Shown here: positions 46,993-55,629 of the stretch, in pieces
Layout: each line of letters opens with the position of its first letter
Position numbering within the stretch: position 1 is the stretch's first letter
Source of the DNA: CALODL01 sp942492115
GTDB lineage: Bacteria > Planctomycetota > Phycisphaerae > UBA1845 > CAIVHJ01
Length of the DNA: 64,000 nucleotides
Reading direction: 5' to 3'
Assembly: GCA_942492115.1 (NCBI GenBank)
Contig: CALODL010000021.1
Coordinates: 310,001 to 374,000, forward strand
Program-made: the position numbers and the translations under genes
Notes under the pieces: generated by a model
What the model saw: only the letters and a program-made list of their open reading frames with translations
Told to the model about the DNA's origin: nothing
Database searches by the model: none

Positions 46993-47202
46993 ATGAACCC
47001 TACTGTCCAAGGATTCCAGCAGGCCATGCGTGACCTGCGCGAACGGGGTGGACCGGAAGCCGAGGCCGCCGCCTACGCAGCATTCACCGCGATCGCACAA
47101 TGGGTCGGCGACGATGGCCATGGCAACTGTCATGTCAGCTGCATCAATCGGCGGATCGGAAAGAAGCTCAAGTTCGAGAGTTATCTTGAACTGCGCTATT
47201 GA
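46993..47202 (+). CDS. Small protein of unknown function
   Basis: I do not recognise this 69-residue product. AAGGA is well placed before ATG 46993, so it is probably translated. It is rich in Ala, Arg and Glu at the N-terminus and has two cysteines in GNCHVSCINRR, then a basic GKKLKFE segment. It is the first gene after the candidate promoter. The frame continues past its TGA stop into the next coding segment without another stop. Confidence 0.6.
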   Translation: MNPTVQGFQQAMRDLRERGGPEAEAAAYAAFTAIAQWVGDDGHGNCHVSCINRRIGKKLKFESYLELRY

Positions 47203-47265
47203 TCACTGAACCGGAACGCCGGGTCGCCGGCGTCTGATATCTCGACCATTCACCCACACGACAAC

Positions 47266-47862
47266 GTGGTCACGGGGAAACGCCGGCCGCGCAGTTGGAC
47301 CTGGATCCAGTTGCGCGGCCGTTGTTGTGCGCAGATGCTGGGACTCGACTACATCTTTGACTGCCTGCCCAAACAGCCGGCCCCTGACGGCTCGTACGGG
47401 CGTTTCGAGGCGGCGTGCCTGCGCAACCGGATCTGTCGACGGGTTCGTCTGCTCGAAAGAGCATTCGAACGCTGCACGCACGACGCCGGCCTCACCGAAC
47501 TGGAAGAGAACCTCGAGCGTTACCGCCGCCTGCATGACATGGTCGACCCCGGGGCCGTGTCCTGCGGTGATCGCATCATCGTCGATGCACCGCTGCGGGC
47601 AGGTATTCATCAGTGCCAGGGCATCGTTCTCGGATATGTGGGTGCGCAACTCGCCGTTCGACTCGAATGCCCCCCGACAAGCGAAGACATTCTCCTGGCC
47701 CAGCCCGATGTCGTGCGCATGCCCCATGGTGAACTGGCCGGTGAATGGACAGAGCTCAGACGTGAAGCCGGCATCGCTCCCCGGCGCCGCACGCGACGCC
47801 CGACATACCACGGTCGCTCAGCACGACACCAACCAACCCATACTCTTGTGAGGAGACTCGTC
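47266..47862 (+). CDS. Unknown coding segment, in frame with the downstream lipoprotein
   Basis: This segment has protein-like codon use and a coherent product (for example LGLDYIFDCLPKQPAPDGSYGRFEAAC and helical LEENLERYRRLHDMVD), but no family I can name. It has no good start: GTG 47266 and ATG 47335 both lack a Shine-Dalgarno. No stop occurs before the lipoprotein start at 47863, so the open frame runs to 48486. A lipoprotein signal in the middle of a 406-residue protein would not work, so I treat the halves separately. A lost stop, a frameshift, or read-through of the TGA at 47200-47202 are alternatives. Confidence 0.4.
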
Positions 47863-48486
47863 ATGCGTTATCGACTCGAACCCGAGCGTCCAGGGCCGTG
47901 GCCCCGGCGCAGTCTGTCAATGGTCACCGCAGCCATGCTCATTCTGCCGTTGCTCATCGGTTGCCAGGGCGCCACGGCACGGTACCAGGCCGAACTGGCG
48001 CGGGCCCATCACGCCTTGGAAATCGGCCACACCGGACAGGCCAGCCGCGCACTGGCCAGTGCGAATACCATCGCTCAACAGCACGACCTGACCCGGGCCG
48101 TGGCCCACGACCTGTTGGAAGCGGAAGTGCATCTCCAGGACGGTGACGCGCTGACGGCACTGAGTATCACTCAGCAGGTGGCCTCCTCCGCGCCGTCCCA
48201 TTCCATCGAACGGGCCATGGCGGAGGAAATCATAGGAAAGAGCGCCGTACGCCATGGTGATTTCGATGCCGCGCTTACTCATTTCGCCACTGCGGCGGCC
48301 CTGTATGAAACCGGCGCCGACCACCAACGCATAGCCGACCTCACGCGCCTGGCCCGAGGCCTGTCAGCCTACGCTACCGGTGATCTCGGCACCGCCCAGG
48401 AGGAGTGGTCCGGCATCATGAACGAGGACCTGCGCTCCGCACTGGAGCAGGCGCGCAACGACCTTGAAGTTGCGGCGCGCTATTGA
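47863..48486 (+). CDS. TPR-like lipoprotein
   Basis: The 207-residue product starts with a basic n-region, a hydrophobic core and the lipobox LLIGC, so it should be a lipoprotein. The mature part is a chain of helix pairs rich in Ala (AHHALEIGHTGQASRALASA, HFATAAALYETGADHQRI), which looks like TPR repeats used for protein binding. GAGGAG lies 7 nt before ATG 47863, the strongest start in the locus. It probably belongs to the envelope complex encoded downstream. Confidence 0.75.
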   Translation: MRYRLEPERPGPWPRRSLSMVTAAMLILPLLIGCQGATARYQAELARAHHALEIGHTGQASRALASANTIAQQHDLTRAVAHDLLEAEVHLQDGDALTALSITQQVASSAPSHSIERAMAEEIIGKSAVRHGDFDAALTHFATAAALYETGADHQRIADLTRLARGLSAYATGDLGTAQEEWSGIMNEDLRSALEQARNDLEVAARY

Positions 48487-48514
48487 ACGCACCCCATCGG
48501 AAGGAGACACGATA

Positions 48515-49516
48515 ATGAAGACTGCCACTACCCTGCCGTTGATGGTGCTCATCTGCGGCCTCATCGGCGCATCGGCGCATGGCCAGGAGGAACCCCCAGC
48601 CCGCCGTACGGTCGACCGGGAGAAAATAATCGATGTCGCGGCCCTCGCCGAAGCCATGCAAAAAGCGACCGAGCCTGTATCCGAGCGCATCCGATCGTCG
48701 AAACTCGAAGAACGGTTCGCCCTGGTCAAGTCTCTGCTTGAACGTGACAACTTCGACAAGCAGGAGCTACTGAACGCACTGTATGACTTGAACGACGAAA
48801 TGGATGCTTTTGTCTCAGAATGGGACGAGGTCACCACGCCCCTATGGGATGCCCAGGACACCATTGCCGAGACGATCGACAAGGTCCGCGCCATGATGGC
48901 AGGTGGCTACGATGTCGAGGAAGGTGAGAAATCAAAGGCCATTCTCCGCGGCTACGAGAAGCGCTTGAACACGCTCGCGCGCCAGACTGCCAATGAACGC
49001 GACCCGGTGCGCAAGGCCCGTCTCAAGAAGGTTTACGCCAATGTCTTGTCGCTGAGGAACCTGACCGAAAGGGTCACCAGCCTCAATCTCAGCCCGGCGG
49101 CAGAGGCCGTCCAGGTCAAGATCATCCGCGCCCTGGGCGGGCTGCAGGAGCAGTTGACCATGGCCACGTTCGAGGTCGAGCGCGTCCGCGTCGTCTTAAC
49201 AGGACTGTCGGACTTCGTCTCCAATTACTCCGGCATTCTGTCGGGTCTGGTCGAAGCCGAGCAGCTGGCCCAGTTCTGGGCAGAATGGAACGGCAGCGCG
49301 ACCGGGCTCGGTACGGTGTTCGGCGATGTCGATTCACTCATCACGACCACAGAAGAGTTTGTTTCGATGATGGACTCGGTCGCATCGGAATTGGCTGACT
49401 CGATCGAAAACGAAACAGCACGGATGGCGGTCAATACCGATAGCCCGCACAACATCGACGAGGCTGCGGTGGACGCCGACATTGCAAAACGGATGGGCCT
49501 CAACGATGGCCGTTAG
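48515..49516 (+). CDS. Exported coiled-coil protein of unknown function
   Basis: The product (333 residues) has a Sec signal peptide cut near SAHG-QEE. The mature part is almost wholly helical and rich in Glu, Asp and Lys, with heptad-like stretches at about residues 60-220, so an extended periplasmic coiled coil is likely. No family was recognised. AAGGAG precedes ATG 48515, 28 nt after the lipoprotein gene, and the next gene starts 30 nt downstream. Confidence 0.7.
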   Translation: MKTATTLPLMVLICGLIGASAHGQEEPPARRTVDREKIIDVAALAEAMQKATEPVSERIRSSKLEERFALVKSLLERDNFDKQELLNALYDLNDEMDAFVSEWDEVTTPLWDAQDTIAETIDKVRAMMAGGYDVEEGEKSKAILRGYEKRLNTLARQTANERDPVRKARLKKVYANVLSLRNLTERVTSLNLSPAAEAVQVKIIRALGGLQEQLTMATFEVERVRVVLTGLSDFVSNYSGILSGLVEAEQLAQFWAEWNGSATGLGTVFGDVDSLITTTEEFVSMMDSVASELADSIENETARMAVNTDSPHNIDEAAVDADIAKRMGLNDGR

Positions 49517-49546
49517 GAATTGGGGACTCGATACAAGGAGTATGCC

Positions 49547-50005
49547 ATGATACGCACAGTTGTGTTGTCACTGATGATCGCCGGGTGGGCAGGTACGACA
49601 GCCCACGCCGAGGACGACATGCGTCACAAGGACCGCGGGACGTTCAATCGCCTGGCCAGTCAGATCCGCAGCGCCCGCGGCAAACTGGCCACGGCGCAGG
49701 CCAAGGCCCTGGCCCACGCCCACCGCAACAACGGTGAGGTCCCCGACCCATTGAAAGCCGAGATCGTATCGCTGCAGGACGAGATCGATCGCAAGAAAAA
49801 CCGCATCGAACTGGTCGCCCTGCGTCACGGATGGGAGATTCCCGATTTCGATGCCGAAAGCGTCGTAACCGCAGCGCGAACGCCCGGGTTATCGCGCAAG
49901 GAGGTCTTCAGCGCCGCCGACCGCTTGATCAATGATGCGCTGCGCGGCGAGGCCTATGAGATTGCGGCGGGACTGACCCTGCCGGTCATTTCCTTCAACA
50001 TGTGA
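49547..50005 (+). CDS. Small exported helical protein
   Basis: The 152-residue product starts with a signal peptide (IRTVVLSLMIAGWAGTTAHA) followed by helical, charged sequence (FNRLASQIRSARGKLATAQAK and VSLQDEIDRKKNRIEL). I do not recognise a family. ATG 49547 lies just after AGGAG. It precedes the ExbB-like gene by 16 nt. Confidence 0.68.
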   Translation: MIRTVVLSLMIAGWAGTTAHAEDDMRHKDRGTFNRLASQIRSARGKLATAQAKALAHAHRNNGEVPDPLKAEIVSLQDEIDRKKNRIELVALRHGWEIPDFDAESVVTAARTPGLSRKEVFSAADRLINDALRGEAYEIAAGLTLPVISFNM

Positions 50006-50021
50006 ACGTCCGGGAGCACCG

Positions 50022-50402
50022 ATGGGATACACGATCTTCGAATACTGCGGGATGTTTGCGTGGCCGCAATTGGCCGTTTCAATCGCAACGCTCGGCGTTT
50101 GGCTGGGTTACTTGTTCGCGTACCTGCGGAATGAACGGACGGGGCTCGAAGCGCAACCGTGGCAGGTGACCCTCGAACCGCTTGGCTCGGTGGCCATGCA
50201 GGTCGGACTGCTTGGCAGCGTCGTCGGGTTCATCACGGCGTTCGGCGGATTCCACAACGGCATCGATGTCGAACGCTTGACCCGCGGTTTGGCCAAAGCG
50301 TATTGGACCACGGGGGTCGGCCTGGTCACTGCACTCATGTCGGCACTCGGTGTGTATTCCCTGAATGTGCTGTACCGCGGTCGCGGTACGCGTGTTGAAT
50401 AA
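50022..50402 (+). CDS. ExbB/TolQ/MotA-like proton channel subunit
   Basis: This short (126-residue) protein matches the ExbB/TolQ core. Helix 1 is at about residues 12-34, and the conserved helix pair is VGLLGSVVGFITAFGGF followed by LAKAYWTTGVGLVTALMSALG, where the TT-x-G-L segment lines the proton path. Such subunits form pentamers around ExbD dimers and drive TonB or Tol proteins with proton-motive force. It is shorter than E. coli ExbB and lacks a long cytoplasmic loop. The ExbD-like gene follows after 10 nt. Confidence 0.85.
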   Translation: MGYTIFEYCGMFAWPQLAVSIATLGVWLGYLFAYLRNERTGLEAQPWQVTLEPLGSVAMQVGLLGSVVGFITAFGGFHNGIDVERLTRGLAKAYWTTGVGLVTALMSALGVYSLNVLYRGRGTRVE

Positions 50403-50412
50403 GAGGCTCACG

Positions 50413-50784
50413 ATGAACGCCAAAGCGATGGTGCCATTCATTGATATCGTGTTTCTGACGCTCGGTTCTCTTCTGGGTGTCATGATCGAGATGCGGCGAG
50501 TGGATGCGCTGAACATCGATATCAGTGAGGTTGGCCGCGGGGGGTCGGTGGTTACGTCACGAGAGACACGTATCGTGGCGCTGACCGCCGACGGCCTGCA
50601 CCTGGATGGGACCCTCGTCACGCCCGACATCCTGGATGAACAACTCGGCGGGGCTAACGTGGTGTTGCGTGCGGACCGCACCCTGTCGACCGAAACAACG
50701 CTCGATACCCTGGCCACCCTGAGCGACGTTTGTGCTGCCGTGGCGGTCGAGGTCTCACACAATGCTGCACCCGAGGAGCCCTGA
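50413..50784 (+). CDS. ExbD/TolR-like protein
   Basis: The 123-residue product has a single N-terminal helix carrying the essential Asp in VPFIDIVFLTLGSLLGVM, as in ExbD and TolR, followed by a periplasmic domain of ExbD size. ATG 50413 is preceded by GAGG, and the 16 residues of the longer frame overlap the ExbB gene. Its TGA overlaps the start of the next gene as TGATG. Confidence 0.85.
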   Translation: MNAKAMVPFIDIVFLTLGSLLGVMIEMRRVDALNIDISEVGRGGSVVTSRETRIVALTADGLHLDGTLVTPDILDEQLGGANVVLRADRTLSTETTLDTLATLSDVCAAVAVEVSHNAAPEEP

Positions 50785-51500
50785 TGTCCAGAACGTCTCT
50801 CTTGATCGGCCTGCTGGTATCCGGGGTGGGTCACGTCATCGCGTTGTGGCCCGTCGAACCCAATCGCCAGCCACCCGACACCGCAGCGCGCACGCTGGAT
50901 GCGCGCGCTGCAGCCATCGCAGTAGCTGCCGTACAGCCGCCGCCCATGCCCAAGCCTGAACGACCTCCCGAGACACAGGCGCTGCGGCGCCCGGCAGCGC
51001 CCCGAACACCGGCACTCGATCGACTGCTGCGACCCACGGCGACAGACGACGATGCGTCGGGCAATCAGGCACGCGGCGAGGAACACGACGACACGCCACC
51101 CACGCTCCGGATCGCGTGGCACAGCCCCGACCATATGCTGGCAGTCGCGCGGGCGCTGGACCTGCATATCGTCGCTGTGGACCGGCAACAATCGATCGTC
51201 GGGCAAATAGACATCCATGACCCGCCCCGCTTGACGCCGTTCACCAGTACGCTGTCGCGCTTCTCGAACCGGATCCGCACGCTGCCGCGCGATTATTTCG
51301 GTCGGCTGGCCGACGATGCTGTGGCTTCGGTCACGGCGTTGTGGATTCTCGTACCATCCGCCGTGGACCAGAACCTCATCGATGAGCAACGTCGTGCCAT
51401 CCGCAAGGCCGGCCGCGATGTAAGCGAGGTGAGCGCAACCGAAGGACATTTCGAGAGGCGCAACGGCTCGTACCGCCTGATTATCACCAACCTGCTTTAG
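50784..51500 (+). CDS. TonB-like protein, divergent
   Basis: The 238-residue product has an N-terminal membrane helix (SLLIGLLVSGVGHVIAL) with a His that matches the place of the TonB signal-anchor histidine. A Pro/Arg-rich linker (QPPPMPKPERPPETQ) follows, then a C-terminal globular domain of about 130 residues. The C-terminal fold does not show the usual TonB YP motif, so its partner may not be a standard TonB-dependent receptor. It is coupled to the ExbD-like gene by TGATG. Confidence 0.65.
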   Translation: MSRTSLLIGLLVSGVGHVIALWPVEPNRQPPDTAARTLDARAAAIAVAAVQPPPMPKPERPPETQALRRPAAPRTPALDRLLRPTATDDDASGNQARGEEHDDTPPTLRIAWHSPDHMLAVARALDLHIVAVDRQQSIVGQIDIHDPPRLTPFTSTLSRFSNRIRTLPRDYFGRLADDAVASVTALWILVPSAVDQNLIDEQRRAIRKAGRDVSEVSATEGHFERRNGSYRLIITNLL

Positions 51501-51514
51501 AGGGGACATGTGCC

Positions 51515-51871
51515 ATGGAATCAACGCCGACACCTGCATCCACACCAACGCCTCGCCGGCGACACGTGGCTCTGGGGTGCACCCTCGCCAGCCTGATCAC
51601 TCTGGGGATGATCGTGTGGGTTGCGGATCTTCGTCCGCGAGCGCGGACTCCGGTGGCCGGTGCGCCAAGCTTTGCCGCGACAACCGCAACCGCGCCGACG
51701 ACGCCCGCAGCTGAAGCCGTCACTGTCGAGCGCGCCGCCTCGAGCCTGCAGGCTGTTCGTCGGGATCTGCACAAAGTCGCACTGAGCGCAGACGATCTCA
51801 TCAAGCTACTCGAGGCCCTCGAATTGGAGCCCGCACACAAGACACCGGCCACTGCGGCCCGGGGACAATAA
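51515..51871 (+). CDS. Small single-pass membrane protein
   Basis: The 118-residue product has one membrane helix (ALGCTLASLITLGMIVWVA, about residues 19-37), a Thr/Ala/Pro-rich linker and a C-terminal helix (LQAVRRDLHKVALSADDLIKLLEAL). It is probably bitopic with the helix in the periplasm. No family is recognised. It lies between the TonB-like gene and the last gene of the operon, which starts 2 nt after its stop. Confidence 0.65.
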   Translation: MESTPTPASTPTPRRRHVALGCTLASLITLGMIVWVADLRPRARTPVAGAPSFAATTATAPTTPAAEAVTVERAASSLQAVRRDLHKVALSADDLIKLLEALELEPAHKTPATAARGQ

Positions 51872-51873
51872 TC

Positions 51874-52959
51874 ATGCGCACACTCATAACTACGATGGTT
51901 GTCACCCTGATCCTCTGCCCATTTTCTCTAGCGCGCATTCGTGTCGTCGAGGCCCAGGCCGATCTGTTCGAGGCCGCCGAATACTACGCAGCAGCGACCA
52001 AGGGTCGATACCTCACCGCCTGGGAAGTCGCGCTGATCCGTAACAATGTCAATGCGGTCATTACTCGACACACCTTTGTCGAGCGGGGCCGCGCCTACCT
52101 CGGCGCCGATATCGAGCACTTCGTGCACGACCATCGCGAACGCGGTTCTTACGAAGAGCGGTTGTCACGCCTTCAACCGGGACGGTTCGACACGATCTTC
52201 GCCGGCCGTGTCACACACATTCAAACGTGCCCGATCTGTTCCTCGCTTGTCCGTGAGCTTACGCGCTTCATGGCCATTACGCCCGTCTCGTTCACCCCCA
52301 ACACGGATGTCACCGCGTTGAGTCCGACCGTCCTGATCAACGGCAAGTGGGTGCCCGTGACCTATCACAGTACGCGGTGGGATCGTGGGTTCTATGGACT
52401 GTGTGGCACCTACTTGGGCGATTTGACTTTCGTCTACGCAACCTGCGGGATCGATCGCGCAGCTTACGACGACATCGGCCGAGCAACGTGTTGGTTTGTC
52501 GAGCATCGCGGCCTGCTGCTACCCATCCGCTTCTTCGAGGACGCGGCGCGTGGGCGGAAGCCGGACGCACCTCCTCTTCGGCCAGCCGTGGCACAGGTGC
52601 TGGACGTGGTCCGCCCGATCCTGGCGCGGCCGCCCGGTGTCCAGGATTTCGAATTCGAAACCCTCGAGTTACCCCCGCGTACATCCGAACCGCGTGTACA
52701 TATCGCCGGCCGGCCTCGACCTCGTGGCGCGGAACCAGTCGAGCAACCACCTCCGACTGAGATCGTGGCCGAGCCAACCGTCCAGACCGAACCCAGCGAT
52801 CCGCCCTTGTCCCTTGGCGAGGTGCGCGCGCATCTCAGAGGCCTCGTGCTCGATGCCCGGGGTCTGGTCGATGCTTTGACCCGTACCGACGATTCAGCGC
52901 CACCTGCGTCGCCGGTGGAACAGCCTGAGGATGTGCCCGTTGTCGAAGATGAGGATTGA
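51874..52959 (+). CDS. Exported cysteine-containing protein of unknown function
   Basis: The 361-residue product has a signal peptide (MRTLITTMVVTLILCPFSLA). A central domain contains a CxxC pair in HIQTCPICSSLV and further cysteines in YGLCGTYLG, YATCGID and RATCWFV, which may form disulfides or a metal site. The C-terminal 130 residues are Pro- and acid-rich and end with a helix like that of the preceding small protein (LGEVRAHLRGLVLDARGLVDAL). I do not recognise a family. It is the last gene of the operon. Confidence 0.7.
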   Translation: MRTLITTMVVTLILCPFSLARIRVVEAQADLFEAAEYYAAATKGRYLTAWEVALIRNNVNAVITRHTFVERGRAYLGADIEHFVHDHRERGSYEERLSRLQPGRFDTIFAGRVTHIQTCPICSSLVRELTRFMAITPVSFTPNTDVTALSPTVLINGKWVPVTYHSTRWDRGFYGLCGTYLGDLTFVYATCGIDRAAYDDIGRATCWFVEHRGLLLPIRFFEDAARGRKPDAPPLRPAVAQVLDVVRPILARPPGVQDFEFETLELPPRTSEPRVHIAGRPRPRGAEPVEQPPPTEIVAEPTVQTEPSDPPLSLGEVRAHLRGLVLDARGLVDALTRTDDSAPPASPVEQPEDVPVVEDED

Positions 52960-53292
52960 AGTCTCACGCAGCTGCCGCCCGCAACTGCGAATAGGACGTG
53001 CGGGAACGTACGCCGGCGAAGTGCCTTCTCGATACGCCCTGAGGTCGTCATGGCGGGGACCCGCCCCTCCACGCGGACGCCCCCGCCATGCGACCATTGA
53101 GGTGGCGCACGACGCTCGCCAACGAACAAGCGCGCTACGGACAGGTCATCAAGCACTCGGCTCGGCGACGCACGACCGGAGGCGTGTCCGGCGAATCTTC
53201 GTCGACATGTTCGCATTCGACATCAAATGGCCGACACACGCGGAGGATCGGGCCCTCCACGTGTGCGGCGTTAGGAAAGGAGGCAGCGTGAA

Positions 53293-53386
53293 TCGACCCG
53301 GCATCGTCGTACCGCCTTGATGGTGGAGGCGCGGCCCACAAAATATCCCAACAGAACCTCAAGGCGGCACGACGATGCCGGGTCGA
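53293..53386. repeat. Long inverted repeat (28-bp arms)
   Basis: Arms at 53293-53320 and 53359-53386 are reverse complements with one mismatch in 28, separated by 38 nt. The left arm starts TCGACCCGGCATCGTCGT. There is no uridine tract, so it is not a simple terminator. It could be a palindromic mobile unit, a recombination site or a structured RNA. Confidence 0.7.
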
Positions 53387-53829
53387 CGTCTCTCTCTCGT
53401 CCGATGTGATTCCTCCCAGGCATTCCGACAGGCCCATGCCGGTGCCGGAATCTTCATTCGAAACCCATGAAACAGGACACTGTGCGGTGTGATCGTCATT
53501 CAGAATTGTCGAGTGCACAGCTACCTCCTGGTTCGTCGATCAATCGCGATCTCTTGGCTTGGAGCGCACCGGCCGCCACGGCACACCGGATGCGCATATG
53601 TTCTCCTGTTGGGCGCAGATGCACCCGTATTCATGCATGTCGCGCGCTGCGCAACACGTCAACAGTTAGTAATTGAATCGCGCGGCTGGAGGTCGGGAAT
53701 TAGTTGGCGTCCATGCCAGCTGCGGTTTGTTGTTCAGACATCTCAGTGGACTGCACTTGCTTCGATCGCTCGTGCGTGGACTCGTAATATACGAGAATGC
53801 CTTGTTTTATGCAAGCGCACATGCTGTTG

Positions 53830-53865
53830 AAAAAAGAAAAAAGTGTGCGTACGACTGTGCGCACA
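53830..53865 (-). terminator. Rho-independent terminator after the ABC exporter genes
   Basis: On the minus strand TGTGCG pairs with CGCACA around a 10-nt loop and runs into TTTTTTCTTTTTT. It lies about 50 nt past the permease stop codon. Confidence 0.65.
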
Positions 53866-53917
53866 TTCACATTTAGATTCAAGTTTTGTGTCGTGTCGTG
53901 CGCGTTGCGCACAAGGT

Positions 53918-54733
53918 TCAGGCGACCGGTATGTCACGCCGACAGAAGCGGACGAGACCGATGGTCCACGCAATAGCACCAAGGGCAACCAGGATGCCGA
54001 TATCGACCAGAGGCCACGCATTGGTGCGGATCACAGGCAACGGCCGGTAGTAGTACAGTAAGCCAATCTTGCTGAAGTCTTCGATGGCCGACCAGTACTG
54101 CGACAGGAAGTTGAGCAGGAACGACAGCAGCAGCCAGACGAGAACGGCGCCAATGGCTTGCCCGCGACGAGATGAGAAGCTCGCCACACACATCGTCACA
54201 CACCCGATGCACAGCCACAACGCAACGAAATTCACCGCCAGCTTGACCAGAGCGTCGAATGCCAGGGGTTCGTCGAGTGGCGCGATGAGCTCACCGAGGA
54301 ACGTTCCGCCCAGCATGACGCCGAACAGAGGGCCAGCAAAGACCATCCATCCGATCGAAGCACTGACATAAACCTCTCGGCGATTGACGGGCAGCGTGAA
54401 CAGCAAGTCGGCGGTTCCCCACTCGATTTCGGCGACGGTCACGCGGGTACACACGACGAGCAGAAAAGACCAGCTCATGGCAAACAGCAACGGATGGGCG
54501 AACCCAATCGTGATCAAGCCTGTTGGCGTAATCGCCTCGCCGAGCTCTTCGCCCAGCAGCATTCGAGCAAAGCGCTGGAAAATCTCCTTATTGATCCACA
54601 AGTATTCCATCTCACCGATGAAATCCTGCATGACGATGACGAAGAGCATCTCGAGGAGGAAGATACCCAGGCCGCACAAGCCCCCAATGAACAATGCATC
54701 GCGCAGTGTCTTGATCAAGATGGCGCGCGTCAT
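53918..54733 (-). CDS. ABC-2 type transporter permease
   Basis: The 271-residue product has about six membrane helices in the ABC-2 pattern: an N-terminal helix after a short cytoplasmic lead, paired helices near residues 85-105 and 120-150, and a final helix near 245-265. The segment ELIAPLDEPLAFDALVK probably faces out. With the ATPase encoded just upstream it should form an exporter of unknown cargo. Its start overlaps the ATPase gene by 4 bp. Confidence 0.85.
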   Translation of the reverse strand: MTRAILIKTLRDALFIGGLCGLGIFLLEMLFVIVMQDFIGEMEYLWINKEIFQRFARMLLGEELGEAITPTGLITIGFAHPLLFAMSWSFLLVVCTRVTVAEIEWGTADLLFTLPVNRREVYVSASIGWMVFAGPLFGVMLGGTFLGELIAPLDEPLAFDALVKLAVNFVALWLCIGCVTMCVASFSSRRGQAIGAVLVWLLLSFLLNFLSQYWSAIEDFSKIGLLYYYRPLPVIRTNAWPLVDIGILVALGAIAWTIGLVRFCRRDIPVA

Positions 54734-55629
54734 GCCTGGCTGCTCCCACGGTCGTCGGTGTAGTAAGCCAGAAACAGATCCTCGAGGTCCGGGGGGGCAA
54801 TATTGACGTCAGCGACAGGCGCACGAGACAGCCACAGAAGCAACTCCTTCATCGGCCCGGCCCACGTCCCCTTCCAGAGATACTTGTCCTGTACGCCAAT
54901 ACTAAATCCCGACGGGACGCCGCCCGGAATCGCCTCGCCATGTTCGAACATGATCTCGACGTGACGCACGGCCCGTGTTCGTAGTTGCTCGATGCGTTCC
55001 TGTTCGATGATCCGGCCACCACGCACAATCGCAACCCAGTCACACAGCTGCTCGACTTCTGACAGGGTGTGGCTGGAGAACATGACCGTTCTGCCCTCGT
55101 CGGCCACGCGGCGCAACTCCGTAAGCAACAGATCGCGCATCAGTGGATCCAACGTGATCGTCGGCTCATCGAGAATGAGCAGGCGTGGCCCATGCATCAG
55201 TGCCTGAATCAAGCCGATCTTCTGTTTCATCCCCCGTGAGCAGTTGCGCACGCGCTTGCTCAGGTCGAGATCGAACAACTCCGCGAGGCGTTCGATCTCA
55301 GACCGAGAGGATGTACCCCGGGCATCATCGAGAAAACGCAGCAATGCCCGAGCGGTCATCTGCGGGTACAGGCTGATGTCGCCCGGCAGGTAGCCGATAT
55401 CACGACGGGCCCGGGGTCCGTGTGTCCAGGCGTCCATTTCAAACACACGTGCACGACCCGACGTGGCCCGCAACAACCCCAGCAGAATTCGAATAGTCGT
55501 CGTCTTCCCAGCACCGTTGGGTCCGAGGAATCCAAACAATGCTCCGCCCGGGACGCACAAATCAATTCCATGAAGCACTTCAACGGAACCGTAATGCTTA
55601 CGCAAAGCTGTTGTTTGAATGACGTTCAT
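54730..55629 (-). CDS. ABC transporter ATP-binding protein
   Basis: The 299-residue ATPase has Walker A GPNGAGKTTT, Walker B LLILDEPT and the switch His in SSHTLSEVEQL. The signature is unusual: CSRGMKQK replaces LSGGMRQR, and the D-loop region reads TITLDP in place of SGLDP. It belongs to the CcmA/drug-exporter group. It forms an operon with the ABC-2 permease gene, which overlaps it. Confidence 0.92.
   Translation of the reverse strand: MNVIQTTALRKHYGSVEVLHGIDLCVPGGALFGFLGPNGAGKTTTIRILLGLLRATSGRARVFEMDAWTHGPRARRDIGYLPGDISLYPQMTARALLRFLDDARGTSSRSEIERLAELFDLDLSKRVRNCSRGMKQKIGLIQALMHGPRLLILDEPTITLDPLMRDLLLTELRRVADEGRTVMFSSHTLSEVEQLCDWVAIVRGGRIIEQERIEQLRTRAVRHVEIMFEHGEAIPGGVPSGFSIGVQDKYLWKGTWAGPMKELLLWLSRAPVADVNIAPPDLEDLFLAYYTDDRGSSQA

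Larger units (their letters stand above)
52960..53917. other. Gene-free region of about 960 bp
   Basis: No convincing gene is seen. It contains a 10-bp inverted repeat (CATGGCGGGG at 53049-53058 with its complement at 53081-53090), the long hairpin at 53293-53386 and a 15-bp palindrome (CTCGTA-ATA-TACGAG at 53781-53795). The last 300 bp are clearly AT-richer than the surroundings. The open frames here have poor codon use and no Shine-Dalgarno. It may be the remains of a mobile element or hold non-coding RNA. Confidence 0.4.

Noticed and set aside
47200..47202. Selenocysteine codon (TGA) between the small gene and the next segment
   Set aside because: No SECIS-like hairpin is evident after the TGA, and the flanks do not look like a selenoprotein active site.
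52931..53518. Protein genes in the 53-kb gap
   Set aside because: The open frames lack ribosome-binding sites and protein-like composition, and they cross the inverted repeats.
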